From a bacterium (lineage in GTDB: Bacteria > Zixibacteria > MSB-5A5 > CAIYYT01): a stretch of DNA of 64,000 nt. The translations under genes and the position numbers were made by a program. The notes below the pieces were generated by a model, which searched no databases, had not been told where the DNA came from, and saw only the letters and a program-made list of their open reading frames with translations. Location: NCBI GenBank assembly GCA_016708315.1, contig JADJGC010000006.1, positions 83,464 to 147,463 on the forward strand, read 5' to 3'. Positions within the stretch are counted from its first letter, which is position 1. Each line of letters begins with the position of its first letter. This document shows positions 21,195-31,088 of the stretch, piece after piece.

Positions 21195-22247
21195 TCAAGG
21201 TTGAAGTGTCTCCGTCGTGTCTGCCTTCTGAGCCTCAATTTCGGCCTCGGCGCGGAGCTTCTTGAAGGTAATGTGATTCGTAAACAGGAAGTATATCCCG
21301 ATGACAAAGACCGGAACAATATCCATGAAATGCAACACCAAACTGAACGCGGCTGCTTCTGCCCTTGGCACCTTAAACAGCTCATGCAGTACACTGATTA
21401 CGATAATCTGGAACGAACCGATGTTTCCTGGCGATATCGGTATCATCAGGAGAAACGAGTTGATAATTACCACTACCACGCCCGCCCACGCCGGAATGTC
21501 AAGTTTGAATGCCAGGATCAGTGTGACTGCAACCAGCACATGGAATAACCACACCAATATCGAATAATAGCTGACCTCAAGGATTCCCCGACCACTCTTG
21601 AGCGAGGTCAACCCGCTGATCATCGACTGCGTCCATTTCTGCAGTTTCGTATACAGATTGGGGAAACGGCGCTTGATTCGCGTCTTGCCAAAATACTCCA
21701 GCGCCCTCTTATTCCGCCAAACCAGGAAGGCGACGCATAGGAATACGCCAATCCCGATTGCCGCGTAAATCTCCGCCTGTCTCAGCCAAACCGGGAAGGC
21801 AAAGATAAACGAAGCCAGATAGACGAGTACTATCAAGCTGATTCCGTCAAAAAGCACTTCCATCGCCACGGTCGTGAAGCACAGCGTCTTGGAGAGCCCT
21901 TCAGCCTTTGAAAGCATGACAATCCGCCCCGCCTGCCCGGTCAATGCCGGCAACGAAAGATTGATCATCTGCCCGACATGGAACAAAGCAAACATGCGCG
22001 TCTTTGACACAGGCTTGACTTCTCGAATCAGAGCCCGCCAACGCATCCCCTTGGCCCAGTTCATTGGTACGGCCGCACCAAACGACGCTAATAGATAGAG
22101 ATAGTTGAGTTGGGCGATACTTGTCCACAACTCGCGCAGATTAACTTTGTAGAAGCTTAAGAATAGCAGGCCAATTGCCACCGCTACTCCCAAGACCTTC
22201 TTCCAATCCAGATTTTTGATCAATACCTCAGTCTTAATGCGATTCAA
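21195..22247 (-). CDS. YbhN/LPG-synthase-TM-like membrane protein (flippase fold)
   Basis: About 350 residues with roughly eight membrane helices. The PF03706-type pattern is visible: NWAKGMRWRALI, HVGQMINLSLPALTGQAGRIVML, FTTVAMEVLFDG and ISPGNIGSFQ. Homologues span the inner membrane and are related to the flippase part of lysyl-phosphatidylglycerol synthase; the substrate here is unknown. The C-terminus has an acidic/basic helix. The start is taken as TTG 22247, since no ATG occurs before the third helix and a strong promoter lies immediately upstream. Confidence 0.82.
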   Translation of the reverse strand: MNRIKTEVLIKNLDWKKVLGVAVAIGLLFLSFYKVNLRELWTSIAQLNYLYLLASFGAAVPMNWAKGMRWRALIREVKPVSKTRMFALFHVGQMINLSLPALTGQAGRIVMLSKAEGLSKTLCFTTVAMEVLFDGISLIVLVYLASFIFAFPVWLRQAEIYAAIGIGVFLCVAFLVWRNKRALEYFGKTRIKRRFPNLYTKLQKWTQSMISGLTSLKSGRGILEVSYYSILVWLFHVLVAVTLILAFKLDIPAWAGVVVVIINSFLLMIPISPGNIGSFQIIVISVLHELFKVPRAEAAAFSLVLHFMDIVPVFVIGIYFLFTNHITFKKLRAEAEIEAQKADTTETLQP

Positions 22248-22258
22248 TTGAAGAGCGA

Positions 22259-22287
22259 ATAATAGTGTTCAATTGTGGTAGTGTCAA
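22259..22287 (-). promoter_or_regulatory. Strong sigma-70-type promoter for the YbhN-like gene
   Basis: Minus strand: TTGACA (22287-22282), exactly 17 bases, TATTAT (22264-22259). The predicted transcription start near 22252 is only about five bases before the TTG start, implying a nearly leaderless mRNA. Confidence 0.6.
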
Positions 22288-22346
22288 CGAATTAGAGCGG
22301 GTTAGGATCAAGGGGAAACAAGTCCGGCTTTGACGCAAAGCGGCCG

Positions 22347-23084
22347 TCAAATGGTGACAACGTCTGAACGTCGCACCCAACCCTTCAATTGATTGGCAAA
22401 CAACGCCAGATAGTAGTCCGGACGGCTTTCGAGAATTGTGAACATTAACCCCTCATGCGCTTCAAACTGCAATTCAAACTCATCCCCAGGTCCCGACATG
22501 ATTTCCGTTTGTTCGACCGTGACAACCCCTTCTTGGATCAGATAATTGTTCTGCAACACCCACACCATCGCCACAGCACAAATCACTGCGACCAGCACCA
22601 GCGATACCACACTGGTCGACCCGATACTCACCTTCCCCATCCGTTTGAGCGTTAACAATCCGAACAAAACCGCAATCGCAAGGAGCGAAATCAAGAAGTA
22701 CTGATTCGGTGAGAGAACGTTAAGCACCCTCCCGATCTGCGTCTGAAACGACGCACCCTCCTGGTCAATCTTGTCAACCGTGTAGAGCCGGGCAAACTCC
22801 AAATTCGCCTTGATATCGGCATCTTCTGGATTCAACCGCTCAGCCCGCCGGAAATTGGCTATCGCTAGACCGATTCGACCCGCTTTGTAGTACGCACATC
22901 CTGCATTGTAAAAAAGCTGAGGCGAAGAGTACCCTTTATCGATGATCGCTTGGAATGCCGTCGATGATTCAACAAACTTCCCCTGGTCATACAAGCTTAT
23001 CGCAGCACGAAAGTCGTCATCCGCACCGGCAAACAACGTCACCGGCACGAGCATAATCAAGGCAATCCACAAGAATCGCTTCAA
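22347..23084 (-). CDS. batE: BatE-like protein: TPR, two membrane helices, SH3-like domain
   Basis: 245 residues: signal peptide (WIALIMLVPVTLFA), TPR repeats (AAISLYDQGKFVESSTAFQ; FYNAGCAYYKAGRIGLAIANFRRAERLNP), two membrane helices (YFLISLLAIAVLFGLLTL; SVVSLVLVAVICAVAMVWVL) and a C-terminal SH3b-like domain (GVVTVEQTEIMSGPGDEFELQF ending in KGWVRRSDVVTI). This is the usual architecture of BatE. TTG start overlaps the batD stop, so it is coupled to batD as the last gene of the Bat block. The Bat system is linked to envelope stress and oxygen tolerance in Bacteroides, but its mechanism is unsettled. Confidence 0.85.
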   Translation of the reverse strand: MKRFLWIALIMLVPVTLFAGADDDFRAAISLYDQGKFVESSTAFQAIIDKGYSSPQLFYNAGCAYYKAGRIGLAIANFRRAERLNPEDADIKANLEFARLYTVDKIDQEGASFQTQIGRVLNVLSPNQYFLISLLAIAVLFGLLTLKRMGKVSIGSTSVVSLVLVAVICAVAMVWVLQNNYLIQEGVVTVEQTEIMSGPGDEFELQFEAHEGLMFTILESRPDYYLALFANQLKGWVRRSDVVTI

Positions 23085-24901
23085 CGCGTCTTCTCCAGAT
23101 CAATAATCAACTGCCGTGCATCATCAAGCAACTTCTGCATCTGCGCTGTCTCAGAACCTCCCGGGGCGAATCTGCCAAAATCGCACTGTTGCAGCAACTC
23201 AAGCATCTTTGCGACAAGAACATCGCTTTGTTTGCCCGCCGCAAATGCTTTGATACTATCCGCCGTCAGTCCGTAAGCCGGCAAGTTGTAGCGGTCGGCA
23301 AAATACTCTATCAGTGAGCGATTGATCTCGGTGTAGAACCCATCGGCGTCATTTGCAATTAGGCTCGACTTGGCACGTGCCAGCCTGCCTTCTGCCATTT
23401 TGCGCGCCTGCTTCAGCCGCCGGAAGCCGTGATCGGTTTCCAACCTCTCTTTGCGTCGCTGCGTCTGCAGAATCGCCACATAGCCGATAATCGGAATCAA
23501 ATACAATGCGAGAAAGAACGGGCTCATCGCCAGCGGCTGACTGCGGCGTGTATTCAAATCACCAACATCCGACTTCAAATAGCGAATGTCCTTCGCCGCA
23601 AGATCGATGCGATTGGTCTGAAGATTCTGCACCTGCGAAGCAAACCTATCTTGCGATGGCGTCGCTTCAATCTGAATCGCATCCGTCGTAATAGTCTTGT
23701 AACTGCGAGCCTTTGGATCAAAGTACGAGAAACTTAGCGACGGGATCGTATAAGTGCCGGCGCGCTTCGGGATAAACACTTGCTCATAGATCTTGCTGCC
23801 GCCCAACACATAGTCCATTCGTTCGATATTTTCAGAATCACCCGCCTGATAACTGCGGAAATCGGGCATGTCTGGAATCGATGGCATTCCAACAGTCTTA
23901 ATATTGCCAACTCCGGAAATCTTCACCGTCATCGTAATCGGCTCATTTACCGGCACGGTTCGCCTGTCGACGCTCGCTGTCATCGTGAATTGGCCCACCG
24001 CACCGCCGAAATCAACGGGCTTGCCTTGAGTCGGCAATGGCAGGGCAACAACAGCAATCGGATCAGAAGTCAGTTTAACGCTCTTCGTTTCGCCAAAAAC
24101 ACCAAAATTGTTGAAGATCGAAAACGGATCGCGATTTCGTGCCCGTTCCTGAACCAAACAAGTTAGACTCGCCTGCCCAATCGATTGAATTCCCGGAGCC
24201 GTCGGGAAGAGTCCGCTCTTGATCTCGGTCACCCGGTAGTCGCGTCCATTGACAGTCTGATAAATTGACCGCTGCGGCCCCAAGTCCTCGACCCAAAACC
24301 CCGTCTTCTGGGGTGGGACATAGTCAGTACCCTGCAGCAGTTCAATCCCCTGAAAGAACTTGAATGTCAGTGTAATCTGCTCATTGACATACACAGTGTC
24401 CTTGTCGACAACAGTGCGGATAAACAGGTCATCCTTGGCTACACCGCTCTGCTGAGATTGTCCTTGTCGCCTTGTTGTCTGCGGATTTGTATTTCTGGTC
24501 TGCGGCGCACCGCCGGCACTTACCTGAACTGTCTGCGCTTGAGTCATGTAACGTTGGCCGTCAATATCAAGAGCAAACGCCGGTATCTCCAGCTTCCCTG
24601 ACCGCTTGGGTGTCATCCGGAATACATAACGCTTGGTGTTTTGCGACTGACCATTCACCCACGTGAAGCTTTGGCTCGTTCCTGTCGAGTAGACCTCGAA
24701 ATCCCCCAGCTTCGGCAACGCCACATTAGGCACCTTCGATACGTCGCCGCTGATTTCGACCGTGTACTCAAGCGATTCGTCTTGCGAGATCTGCTTGCGG
24801 TCGACTCGTGCGGTCACGGCTACGTCACTGGCAAGCACGATCGCATGCGCCAGAAGAACAACAAATATCCGAGTCAGTATTTTTCGCAAACTGCCAATCA
24901 T
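23081..24901 (-). CDS. batD: BatD family protein
   Basis: 606 residues. Signal peptide (IFVVLLAHAIVLASDVAVTA), then tandem Ig-like BatD domains (VDRKQISQDESLEYTVEISG; VDKDTVYVNEQITLTFKFFQ; VDRRTVPVNEPITMTVKISG), one membrane helix (PFFLALYLIPIIGYVAIL) and a cytoplasmic helical tail with INRSLIEYFADRYNLPAYG. This is the full-length BatD of the operon; two shorter BatD-like proteins are encoded upstream. Probably periplasmic, working with the VWA proteins. Confidence 0.9.
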   Translation of the reverse strand: MIGSLRKILTRIFVVLLAHAIVLASDVAVTARVDRKQISQDESLEYTVEISGDVSKVPNVALPKLGDFEVYSTGTSQSFTWVNGQSQNTKRYVFRMTPKRSGKLEIPAFALDIDGQRYMTQAQTVQVSAGGAPQTRNTNPQTTRRQGQSQQSGVAKDDLFIRTVVDKDTVYVNEQITLTFKFFQGIELLQGTDYVPPQKTGFWVEDLGPQRSIYQTVNGRDYRVTEIKSGLFPTAPGIQSIGQASLTCLVQERARNRDPFSIFNNFGVFGETKSVKLTSDPIAVVALPLPTQGKPVDFGGAVGQFTMTASVDRRTVPVNEPITMTVKISGVGNIKTVGMPSIPDMPDFRSYQAGDSENIERMDYVLGGSKIYEQVFIPKRAGTYTIPSLSFSYFDPKARSYKTITTDAIQIEATPSQDRFASQVQNLQTNRIDLAAKDIRYLKSDVGDLNTRRSQPLAMSPFFLALYLIPIIGYVAILQTQRRKERLETDHGFRRLKQARKMAEGRLARAKSSLIANDADGFYTEINRSLIEYFADRYNLPAYGLTADSIKAFAAGKQSDVLVAKMLELLQQCDFGRFAPGGSETAQMQKLLDDARQLIIDLEKTR

Positions 24902-24904
24902 CGC

Positions 24905-25756
24905 TTACCAGTCTTTTTTGCTATCGTAATTTCCGTACTTGACCTTAGTCCGGTTGATTTTCTTCTGCAAGTCCTTTTCGGCATTTCCGATCGCCTTCAG
25001 AATACGATCTGCGTCTTCCTTGCTCATCTTTTCATCCTGCCCCTTGCCCTCTTGCTGCTCAGTTTGGCCCTCACTGCCCTGCTGCTGCTGCCCCTGGTCT
25101 TTTTTATCCTGCTCCCCTTCGCCTTGCTGCTGCTGTTGTTGCTGCTGCTTGTCTTCGCCATTCTCGCCTTGCTGGCCCTGTTGCTGCTGTTGCTGTTGAT
25201 CCTGCTCGCTTTCGCCCTGATCATCCTGCTTTTGCTGATCGTCGCCCTGCTGCTGTTGTTGCTGGTCTTGCTCTTCTTGCTTCTCCTGGTCTTGCTGCTG
25301 CTGGTCCTGCTTTTCATTCTGCTGATTTTGTGCCTGTTCTTTCAACTTCTTGCGCGACAATTCCAGATTGTACTTCGCATCGACATCATCCGGTTTCAGC
25401 TCAAGACACTTCTGATAGGCGTTGATCGCCTCCGCATACTTCTCGTTACGGAAGAAGCTTGACCCCAAGTTATAGTATGCATCCGCCTGAAATGCCGGGT
25501 CGTCAGTCAGAAGCGCCTTCGAGTAACGCTTAACTGCATCCTCGTACTTCGCCTGGTCGAATAGTGCCGTTCCAATATTGTATTCTAATACCGGCTCCTG
25601 CGGTTTCTCTATTTCCGCTTCTTGATAGTATTTCAGCGCCTGCTCAATATCACGCTTCGAATAGGCTTCGTTCCCCTTCTTGTTCAACTTCCGGTAGTCC
25701 GCCAACACGCTCGTGCTCACGCAGGTTATCAGGATGAAAATCAGTACTCTACGCAT
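24905..25756 (-). CDS. batC: BatC-like TPR protein with Gln-rich tail
   Basis: About 283 residues from ATG 25756, chosen because it begins a signal peptide (MRRVLIFILITCVSTSVLA), lies ten bases after GGAG and overlaps the batB stop by eight bases; the open frame extends further upstream but has no such support. Three to four TPRs (GNEAYSKRDIEQALKYYQEA; YNIGTALFDQAKYEDAVKRY; YNLGSSFFRNEKYAEAINAY). The region 25024-25320 encodes about 100 residues rich in Gln, Glu, Asp and Gly, of low complexity. BatC is thought to scaffold protein contacts in the Bat complex. Confidence 0.88.
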   Translation of the reverse strand: MRRVLIFILITCVSTSVLADYRKLNKKGNEAYSKRDIEQALKYYQEAEIEKPQEPVLEYNIGTALFDQAKYEDAVKRYSKALLTDDPAFQADAYYNLGSSFFRNEKYAEAINAYQKCLELKPDDVDAKYNLELSRKKLKEQAQNQQNEKQDQQQQDQEKQEEQDQQQQQQGDDQQKQDDQGESEQDQQQQQQQGQQGENGEDKQQQQQQQQGEGEQDKKDQGQQQQGSEGQTEQQEGKGQDEKMSKEDADRILKAIGNAEKDLQKKINRTKVKYGNYDSKKDW

Positions 25757-26774
25757 TGGAACCATTCTCCTTCTTGCGGCGCCGCCGCTCTGACAACAAA
25801 GCTTCTCCCGCCAGGAATACGATGGCGAACGGCAAAATATACTGATAGCGGTCCTCATACTGAGTCAACAGCATATCAGACAGCTCTTTCTTCTCCATCT
25901 TCGAAATCTCTTCATATATCATGTCCAGCGCGATCTCGCCCTGTGATGCATGATAATAGCGCCCATCCGTCTCAGCGGCGCACTTTTGCAGCGTAATCTC
26001 ATCGAGCCGCGTCATGATCAATTCGCCGCCCTGATCCTTCTTGTATCCGACCATTTCACCGCGAACATTGCGGATCGGAATCGGTTCGCCTTCGGGTCTG
26101 CCAATTCCAATTGTGTAGATATTGACGCCGGCAATTTTCGCTTCATTTATCGCCGCATCGATCCCTTCGCCAAAATCTTCTCCGTCAGTGATAACGATCA
26201 TCACCTTATTCTTGCGTTCCTTAATCACGAAGGCCGCGGTCGCCACCGAAATCGCCTCAGCAATATTCGTTCCCGGATTGGGTATCAAGTCTACGTCAAG
26301 AACATCTACAAACATCTGTGCCGCCGAGTAGTCGAGAGTCAGCGGACATTGCACAAACGCGCTGCCGGCAAAAGCCACCAGTCCGATTCGGTCGCCCTGC
26401 ATTCGTGCAAGCAATCCGCGGACCTCTTGTTTTGCGCGTTCAATGCGATTCGGTTTCATATCCTCTGCCAACATCGAAGCTGAGCAGTCTACCACGATCA
26501 TCACGTCCTGCCCCTCGCGCTTCAACATCTCCATGTGCGTGCCGAACTGTGGCCGCGCCAGACAAAAGACCAGGAAAATCATTGCGAGGAAAATGAACGC
26601 CGTCTTGTAGCGGCGCTTCAAAGGCGAATAGTTCTGGATTAGCCCGGCAAGCAACGACCGGTCGGCAAATGACTCCAATTGCCGTTTCTTGCGGCGAGAC
26701 ACCTGCCACATGAACAACGCCAGTGCCGCTATGACAAGGAATCCGTACAGATACTCCGGAGCCGCAAATCTCAT
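25749..26774 (-). CDS. batB: BatB, membrane VWA-domain protein
   Basis: 341 residues with N-terminal membrane helices (YLYGFLVIAALALFMWQV; TAFIFLAMIFLVFCLARPQF), a von Willebrand A domain and a C-terminal helix (YILPFAIVFLAGEALLS). The metal-ion-dependent adhesion site is D96-C-S98-A-S100 with later TNIAEAI and ITDGEDFGEGID. The C-terminus is basic (RRRRKKENGSNA). It overlaps batC by eight bases and follows batA by 48. Typical BatB length and order. Confidence 0.92.
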   Translation of the reverse strand: MRFAAPEYLYGFLVIAALALFMWQVSRRKKRQLESFADRSLLAGLIQNYSPLKRRYKTAFIFLAMIFLVFCLARPQFGTHMEMLKREGQDVMIVVDCSASMLAEDMKPNRIERAKQEVRGLLARMQGDRIGLVAFAGSAFVQCPLTLDYSAAQMFVDVLDVDLIPNPGTNIAEAISVATAAFVIKERKNKVMIVITDGEDFGEGIDAAINEAKIAGVNIYTIGIGRPEGEPIPIRNVRGEMVGYKKDQGGELIMTRLDEITLQKCAAETDGRYYHASQGEIALDMIYEEISKMEKKELSDMLLTQYEDRYQYILPFAIVFLAGEALLSERRRRKKENGSNA

Positions 26775-26822
26775 CTAACTGCCTCGACCATATTAGTTAT
26801 ACCCGCCATAAACCTTCTGTGT

Positions 26823-27809
26823 TTACGGCAACCTCCTGAAAATGGTTTCTCTCAATACCAGTTCCAGAAGCAGCGCTATTGCCGCCGCAATCAGGAAGTA
26901 CGGAAAGAACTGGTCAAACTGAAGGTACTCTTTAATCTTGAACTTCGTCTTTTCCAGCTCGGAAATCTGCTGATAAATGTCCCTCAGCATGTTCTCGGAT
27001 TTGGCGCGGAAATACCTGCCGCCGGTTAGTTCGGATACCTGCGTCATAAGTTCTTCATCGATTTCATTTTCTAACTGAACATATCGCCGGCCAAACATCG
27101 GATCATCCACCGGATACAGCGCTTTGCCCAACTTGCCGGCACCTATTGTGTACACGCGAATTCCCAGAGTCTTGGCGATTTGTGCCGCCGTCAGGGGATC
27201 AATCTCACCCGCGTTGTTTATACCATCAGTCAACAAGATAATAATCCGCGACTTCGCATCTGACGACCGAAGCCGGTTGACGGCGTTGGCTAACCCCATC
27301 CCGATCGCCGTTCCATCCTCGATCATGCCAAAATCAACTTGTTCGAGGAAGTTCAGCAGGACGCTATAATCCATCGTCAACGGACACTGAGTAAACGACT
27401 GCCGCGAAAACACCACCAGCCCGATTCGATCGCTCTGCCGCCCTTGCACAAATTCCTTGATCACTTCCTTGGCGGCAACCAGTCGGTTTTGCGGCTTAAA
27501 ATCTTCAGCCTTCATACTGCCGGAAACGTCAAGTGCCAGCATGATGTCGATGCCCTCCGACGAAACCTCCGTCGTCTTCTTCCCAGCCTGCGGACGCGCC
27601 ATCGCAATGATTAGCAATACCAGAGCCAGCAGTCTCAGTGCATACAGTATCTTTCGATTCTTGACCCGGCGGCTTCGTCGTACATTGCGCAGAAGCGAAA
27701 TATCGGAGAATTTGATCGCCGCTTCGCGACGACGGCGAAACATGAAGTATGCCACCAACGGCACCGCCAGGAGCAGCCACAGGAACATCGGATTGGCGAA
27801 TTGTATCAT
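26823..27809 (-). CDS. batA: BatA, membrane VWA-domain protein
   Basis: 328 residues. N-terminal BatA helices (FLWLLLAVPLVAYFMF; LRLLALVLLIIAMARPQAG), VWA domain with MIDAS D94-V-S96-G-S98, TAIGMGLANAVNRL and LLTDGINNAGEIDP, and a terminal membrane helix. It is the paralogue of BatB immediately downstream and shares a four-base overlap with the BatD-like gene upstream. Confidence 0.93.
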   Translation of the reverse strand: MIQFANPMFLWLLLAVPLVAYFMFRRRREAAIKFSDISLLRNVRRSRRVKNRKILYALRLLALVLLIIAMARPQAGKKTTEVSSEGIDIMLALDVSGSMKAEDFKPQNRLVAAKEVIKEFVQGRQSDRIGLVVFSRQSFTQCPLTMDYSVLLNFLEQVDFGMIEDGTAIGMGLANAVNRLRSSDAKSRIIILLTDGINNAGEIDPLTAAQIAKTLGIRVYTIGAGKLGKALYPVDDPMFGRRYVQLENEIDEELMTQVSELTGGRYFRAKSENMLRDIYQQISELEKTKFKIKEYLQFDQFFPYFLIAAAIALLLELVLRETIFRRLP

Positions 27810-28750
27810 TCTTGCGCCCCTCCCTTTGCCGAGGAATATGGCAATGAGCGGGTCTGCAATACGAATTCGCGCGCTACTCCAAAATGCCGGTCAATGTCTT
27901 CATTTGATGGATCATACTTGGCAAATTTGACCAGATCGCATTCGTCCAGGAAGCGATTGATGACTTCTTCTTCTCGTTTGTCCAGTGCAAGTCCGCGGAA
28001 CTCCGTGATGATCTCATACGTTGTCCGCTCCAGCGCCGATATACCGTAACGCCGTTCGAGATATGCGCGGAAAATTTCCGACAACCGCAAGTAGTATTCC
28101 TTGTATTCGCCTCTCGCCACCAAATCTGATGCCCGCAGCGCATCCAACTCCGCCAACGCAATTTCCCATGGCAATCGCTCATCAACCGGCTCCTTGCCCA
28201 GATCAATTGGCTTGCTGGCACGGCGATACAGATACCAGAACACCAGAATCCCCACCACAATAGCGATAGCAGCCGCAATCATCCAAATCGGAATCCGGCT
28301 CTCAAATTCCCTCGGACCGCGCAACGGCTTGATATCTTCCCCCTCTTCGCCGGTCAGAAGCGAATTCACCTTTATCGCAATCGCATCGGTTGTAACCGAT
28401 TTCAGCTCGCCCGTTGCCGTCGAGTATTTGATCGTAATCGGTGGAATCTGATAATCACCCGTTGTGAATGTCGTAATATTAAACGACTCGGTCGAAACCT
28501 TCATTTCGTTGCTAATCTCGGTCGAACGCGGAGTATAGTCTTTCACCTCAAACATGCCGAGATTCGTGCCGACGACCAGCGAATCGACTATCAGCGAAGT
28601 GTCCGCCGAAATCTTCACGGTATATTTTATGATATCGCCGATGGTCACCGACTGTCTGTCGACATTCGATTCAACCGAAATCCGCTCCTGCGCCAAAACC
28701 GGAGCCGCAAGTGCGAACATCAGCAACAGAATCCAACTACAGCGCTTCAT
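27806..28750 (-). CDS. BatD-like membrane protein (second copy)
   Basis: 314 residues: signal peptide (SWILLLMFALAAPVLA), one Ig-like domain beginning VESNVDRQSVTIGDIIKYTV, one membrane helix (IPIWMIAAAIAIVVGILVFWYL) and a cytoplasmic helical domain (LAELDALRASDLVARGEYKEYY; LERRYGISALERTTYEI). Such a protein usually lies between the DUF58 and batA genes in Bacteroidetes Bat operons. It starts 14 bases inside the upstream glycosyltransferase gene and overlaps batA by four bases. Confidence 0.8.
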   Translation of the reverse strand: MKRCSWILLLMFALAAPVLAQERISVESNVDRQSVTIGDIIKYTVKISADTSLIVDSLVVGTNLGMFEVKDYTPRSTEISNEMKVSTESFNITTFTTGDYQIPPITIKYSTATGELKSVTTDAIAIKVNSLLTGEEGEDIKPLRGPREFESRIPIWMIAAAIAIVVGILVFWYLYRRASKPIDLGKEPVDERLPWEIALAELDALRASDLVARGEYKEYYLRLSEIFRAYLERRYGISALERTTYEIITEFRGLALDKREEEVINRFLDECDLVKFAKYDPSNEDIDRHFGVAREFVLQTRSLPYSSAKGGAQE

Positions 28751-30205
28751 TGGCCCTCTTATAGATGAAGGTCTGATCGTGTTGATCGATTAACCGATAG
28801 TGTGCCGCCAATGCGCCTTCCCATTCGGGGTATACCTTGTAGTCAATTATCACCAGATGCGGCCTCTGCGCCGACAGCGCCGAAACAATTGCGGAATTCG
28901 TCAGCAGGTGATGATCGTTGTATTCTGTTTCTGTCAATTCGAGTGGAAAATGAAATCCCACATGCTCCGAGCCGGTCAATTGCGGCCTCTGCGACAACGC
29001 GCTATATCCCGCCCACTCCGATAGCAAACTGTCTGAAGTCGTCGAGTTGTTTTTGATAGCTTCGACAACGCTCTCCAATTGCGGCCATTCAAAACGATGA
29101 TCCTGCTCGCGCGGTGCAACAATGAACAGATACGCGAATGGCACAATGCCGACAAGATACAACACTGCTGCCGACCGCAGCATCGGCTTGAGACGCTCAT
29201 GATGAAGTACAAACTTTGCACACGGCAGAGCCAGCAAGATCAAGTAAGGTGTCGCCTGCTGAAAGTATTGCATATGCACCGGCGTCGGGATCAAGTAGAC
29301 TATTGTGATCACCGCAGCAAACATCGCCGCCGGCTTCTGAGTCATCATCCGGGCCACATGCCCGTACTTGATGAGCAGGTATGATGCCAAAGCCGCTCCC
29401 AGAAGCAGAATCGTTTGCGGCAACGCCAGAAACTTCCCGAATACCGTCGCCTTGTGTAGCAACAGCGCCGAAAACGGTTCAATCGGTTCGCGCTGAAGGT
29501 GAAATCCCAGATTATTGAACAAGAACTCATTTGGCGCTGACACGAACAAATAAATCGCCGGCAGCGTTGGAATGAGAATCCCCAATAACGCATACTTGAG
29601 CGCCTGAGCATTCCCTACCTTTGCGCGGCGTGCCGACAGCACCAGTGCGTAGATATAGATTGGCAGCAACAGCAGAAATATCGATCGGAAATTTATCGCT
29701 ACTCCCAGCATCAACCACGATAGCAAGATCGCCTTGCCGTCTAACCTTTCGTCATTGCCGCTCTTGAGCAGGTAGAGAAACGATATCAACAACGCGAGAT
29801 CGACGAACGCGTATGGCTTAAATGTCGAGTGCCACGTTAGGAACAAGCCGCAAAACGCCATCAAGAATGCCGCCACTAACGCTGTCGCGTCGTTTCCGTT
29901 CTCGCGTCTCACTAGCCGATACATCACCACCGTGCTGACAACTCCCGCCAATGCAGCCAATACTCGCAGCAGGAGCAGCGAATTCAGCCCCAGTTCGAAA
30001 GTCCGAAAAATGTCAGTGGCAATAGTGGTGCCTGCGGAAAGAAGAAATCCACATACGGCATCATCCCATCGGCGACACGTTGAGCTGCCGCCAAATAGAA
30101 TCCCTCGTCGGCATCGACGGTGCGATAGTAAACAAATACCAGCGCTGCCGCCAATTGCAGCGCCAATATCAATATCAAGCGCTTGTCGAGAGTCTTGATC
30201 GACAC
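28737..30205 (-). CDS. GT39/ArnT-like membrane glycosyltransferase, one frameshift
   Basis: About 490 residues once the frame is repaired. The N-terminal part has a first helix (LILILALQLAAALVFVYY), the GT-C catalytic loop YRTVDADEGFYLAAAQRV and GMMPYVDFFFPQAPLLPL. A missing base in the CTTTCG run near 29996-30001 breaks the frame after FGL; the rest resumes as ELGLNSLLLLRVLAALAGVV and has about nine more membrane helices. This family moves a sugar from a polyprenyl-phosphate carrier to a lipid or protein in the periplasm. It lies between the DUF58 gene (one base) and a BatD-like gene (overlap), an odd place for it. Confidence 0.8.
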
Positions 30206-30206
30206 T

Positions 30207-31085
30207 CTAACGGTACCTCCGCTCGCGCTTCTTGAAGAACGAAGTCAGCGGTACGAAGTAATCGCGCCCGGTAGTCAATTGCACAAAATCTATTCTCATC
30301 CGGCTGAATGCCTTCTCCAGTTCAGTACTCAAATCTTCTGCCTGCATTCCATATTGCCGACGGAAATACGAATCCGATGTATCTACCGAAATAATCTCCC
30401 CCGTCTCGGCATCCTCAAAATCGATCAGACCGAAATTTTCCATCTTCGCTTCGCGCTCGTCGCCGATCTTGATCGCCACCACATCGTGTTTGCGATTGGC
30501 GATCACCAAATCCGAGGCATACCCTGAACTCAAAAAGTCGCTCACCAGGAACACAACTGACTTGCGCTTAATCACGCGGTTGAGATACTCCAGCGCCTTG
30601 CTGATATTGGTTGATCGCCCCACCGGCTTGAAATACAAAATCTCCCGAATCAATCGCAGTACATGCCCGCGACCTTTGCGCGGCGCAATGAACTTCTCGA
30701 CTTCGTCAGTGAAGATGATCATTCCCACTTTATCATTATTGCGAATCGCCGAAAACGCCAACAGGCCGCAAATCTCCGCAGCCATCTCTTCCTTGAGCTG
30801 GCTGCGGGTGCCGAACTGGCCGGATGACGAAGCATCCACCAGCAGCATGACAGACAACTCGCGCTCTTCGCGAAACTTCTTGATAAACGGCACTCCGGTG
30901 CGCGCCGTGACGTTCCAGTCGATCAGGCGTACATCATCCCCCGGCTGGTACTCGCGTACCTCCTCGAATTCCATGCCTTGTCCGCGGAAACTCGAGTGAT
31001 ATTCGCCCGCAAAGACATCATTCACCAATTTCTTGGTGGTGATCTCAATGCGCCGGATTCTTCTCAGGACTTCTGCTGGAAGCAC
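30207..31085 (-). CDS. DUF58 (VWA-like) domain protein
   Basis: 292 residues, GTG start. The DUF58 signature EVREYQPGDDVRLIDWNVTARTG is present, followed by a VWA-like fold with LLVDASSSGQFGT as MIDAS and STNISKALEYL. No membrane segment. It lies three bases after moxR. DUF58 and MoxR proteins are nearly always encoded together, the ATPase acting on VWA-type clients. Confidence 0.93.
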   Translation of the reverse strand: MLPAEVLRRIRRIEITTKKLVNDVFAGEYHSSFRGQGMEFEEVREYQPGDDVRLIDWNVTARTGVPFIKKFREERELSVMLLVDASSSGQFGTRSQLKEEMAAEICGLLAFSAIRNNDKVGMIIFTDEVEKFIAPRKGRGHVLRLIREILYFKPVGRSTNISKALEYLNRVIKRKSVVFLVSDFLSSGYASDLVIANRKHDVVAIKIGDEREAKMENFGLIDFEDAETGEIISVDTSDSYFRRQYGMQAEDLSTELEKAFSRMRIDFVQLTTGRDYFVPLTSFFKKRERRYR

Positions 31086-31088
31086 GGC

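Noticed and set aside
24641..25462. Plus-strand reading frame rich in Leu
   Set aside because: It lies opposite the Gln-rich tail of batC; the Leu runs are the complement of CAG repeats, with no independent support.
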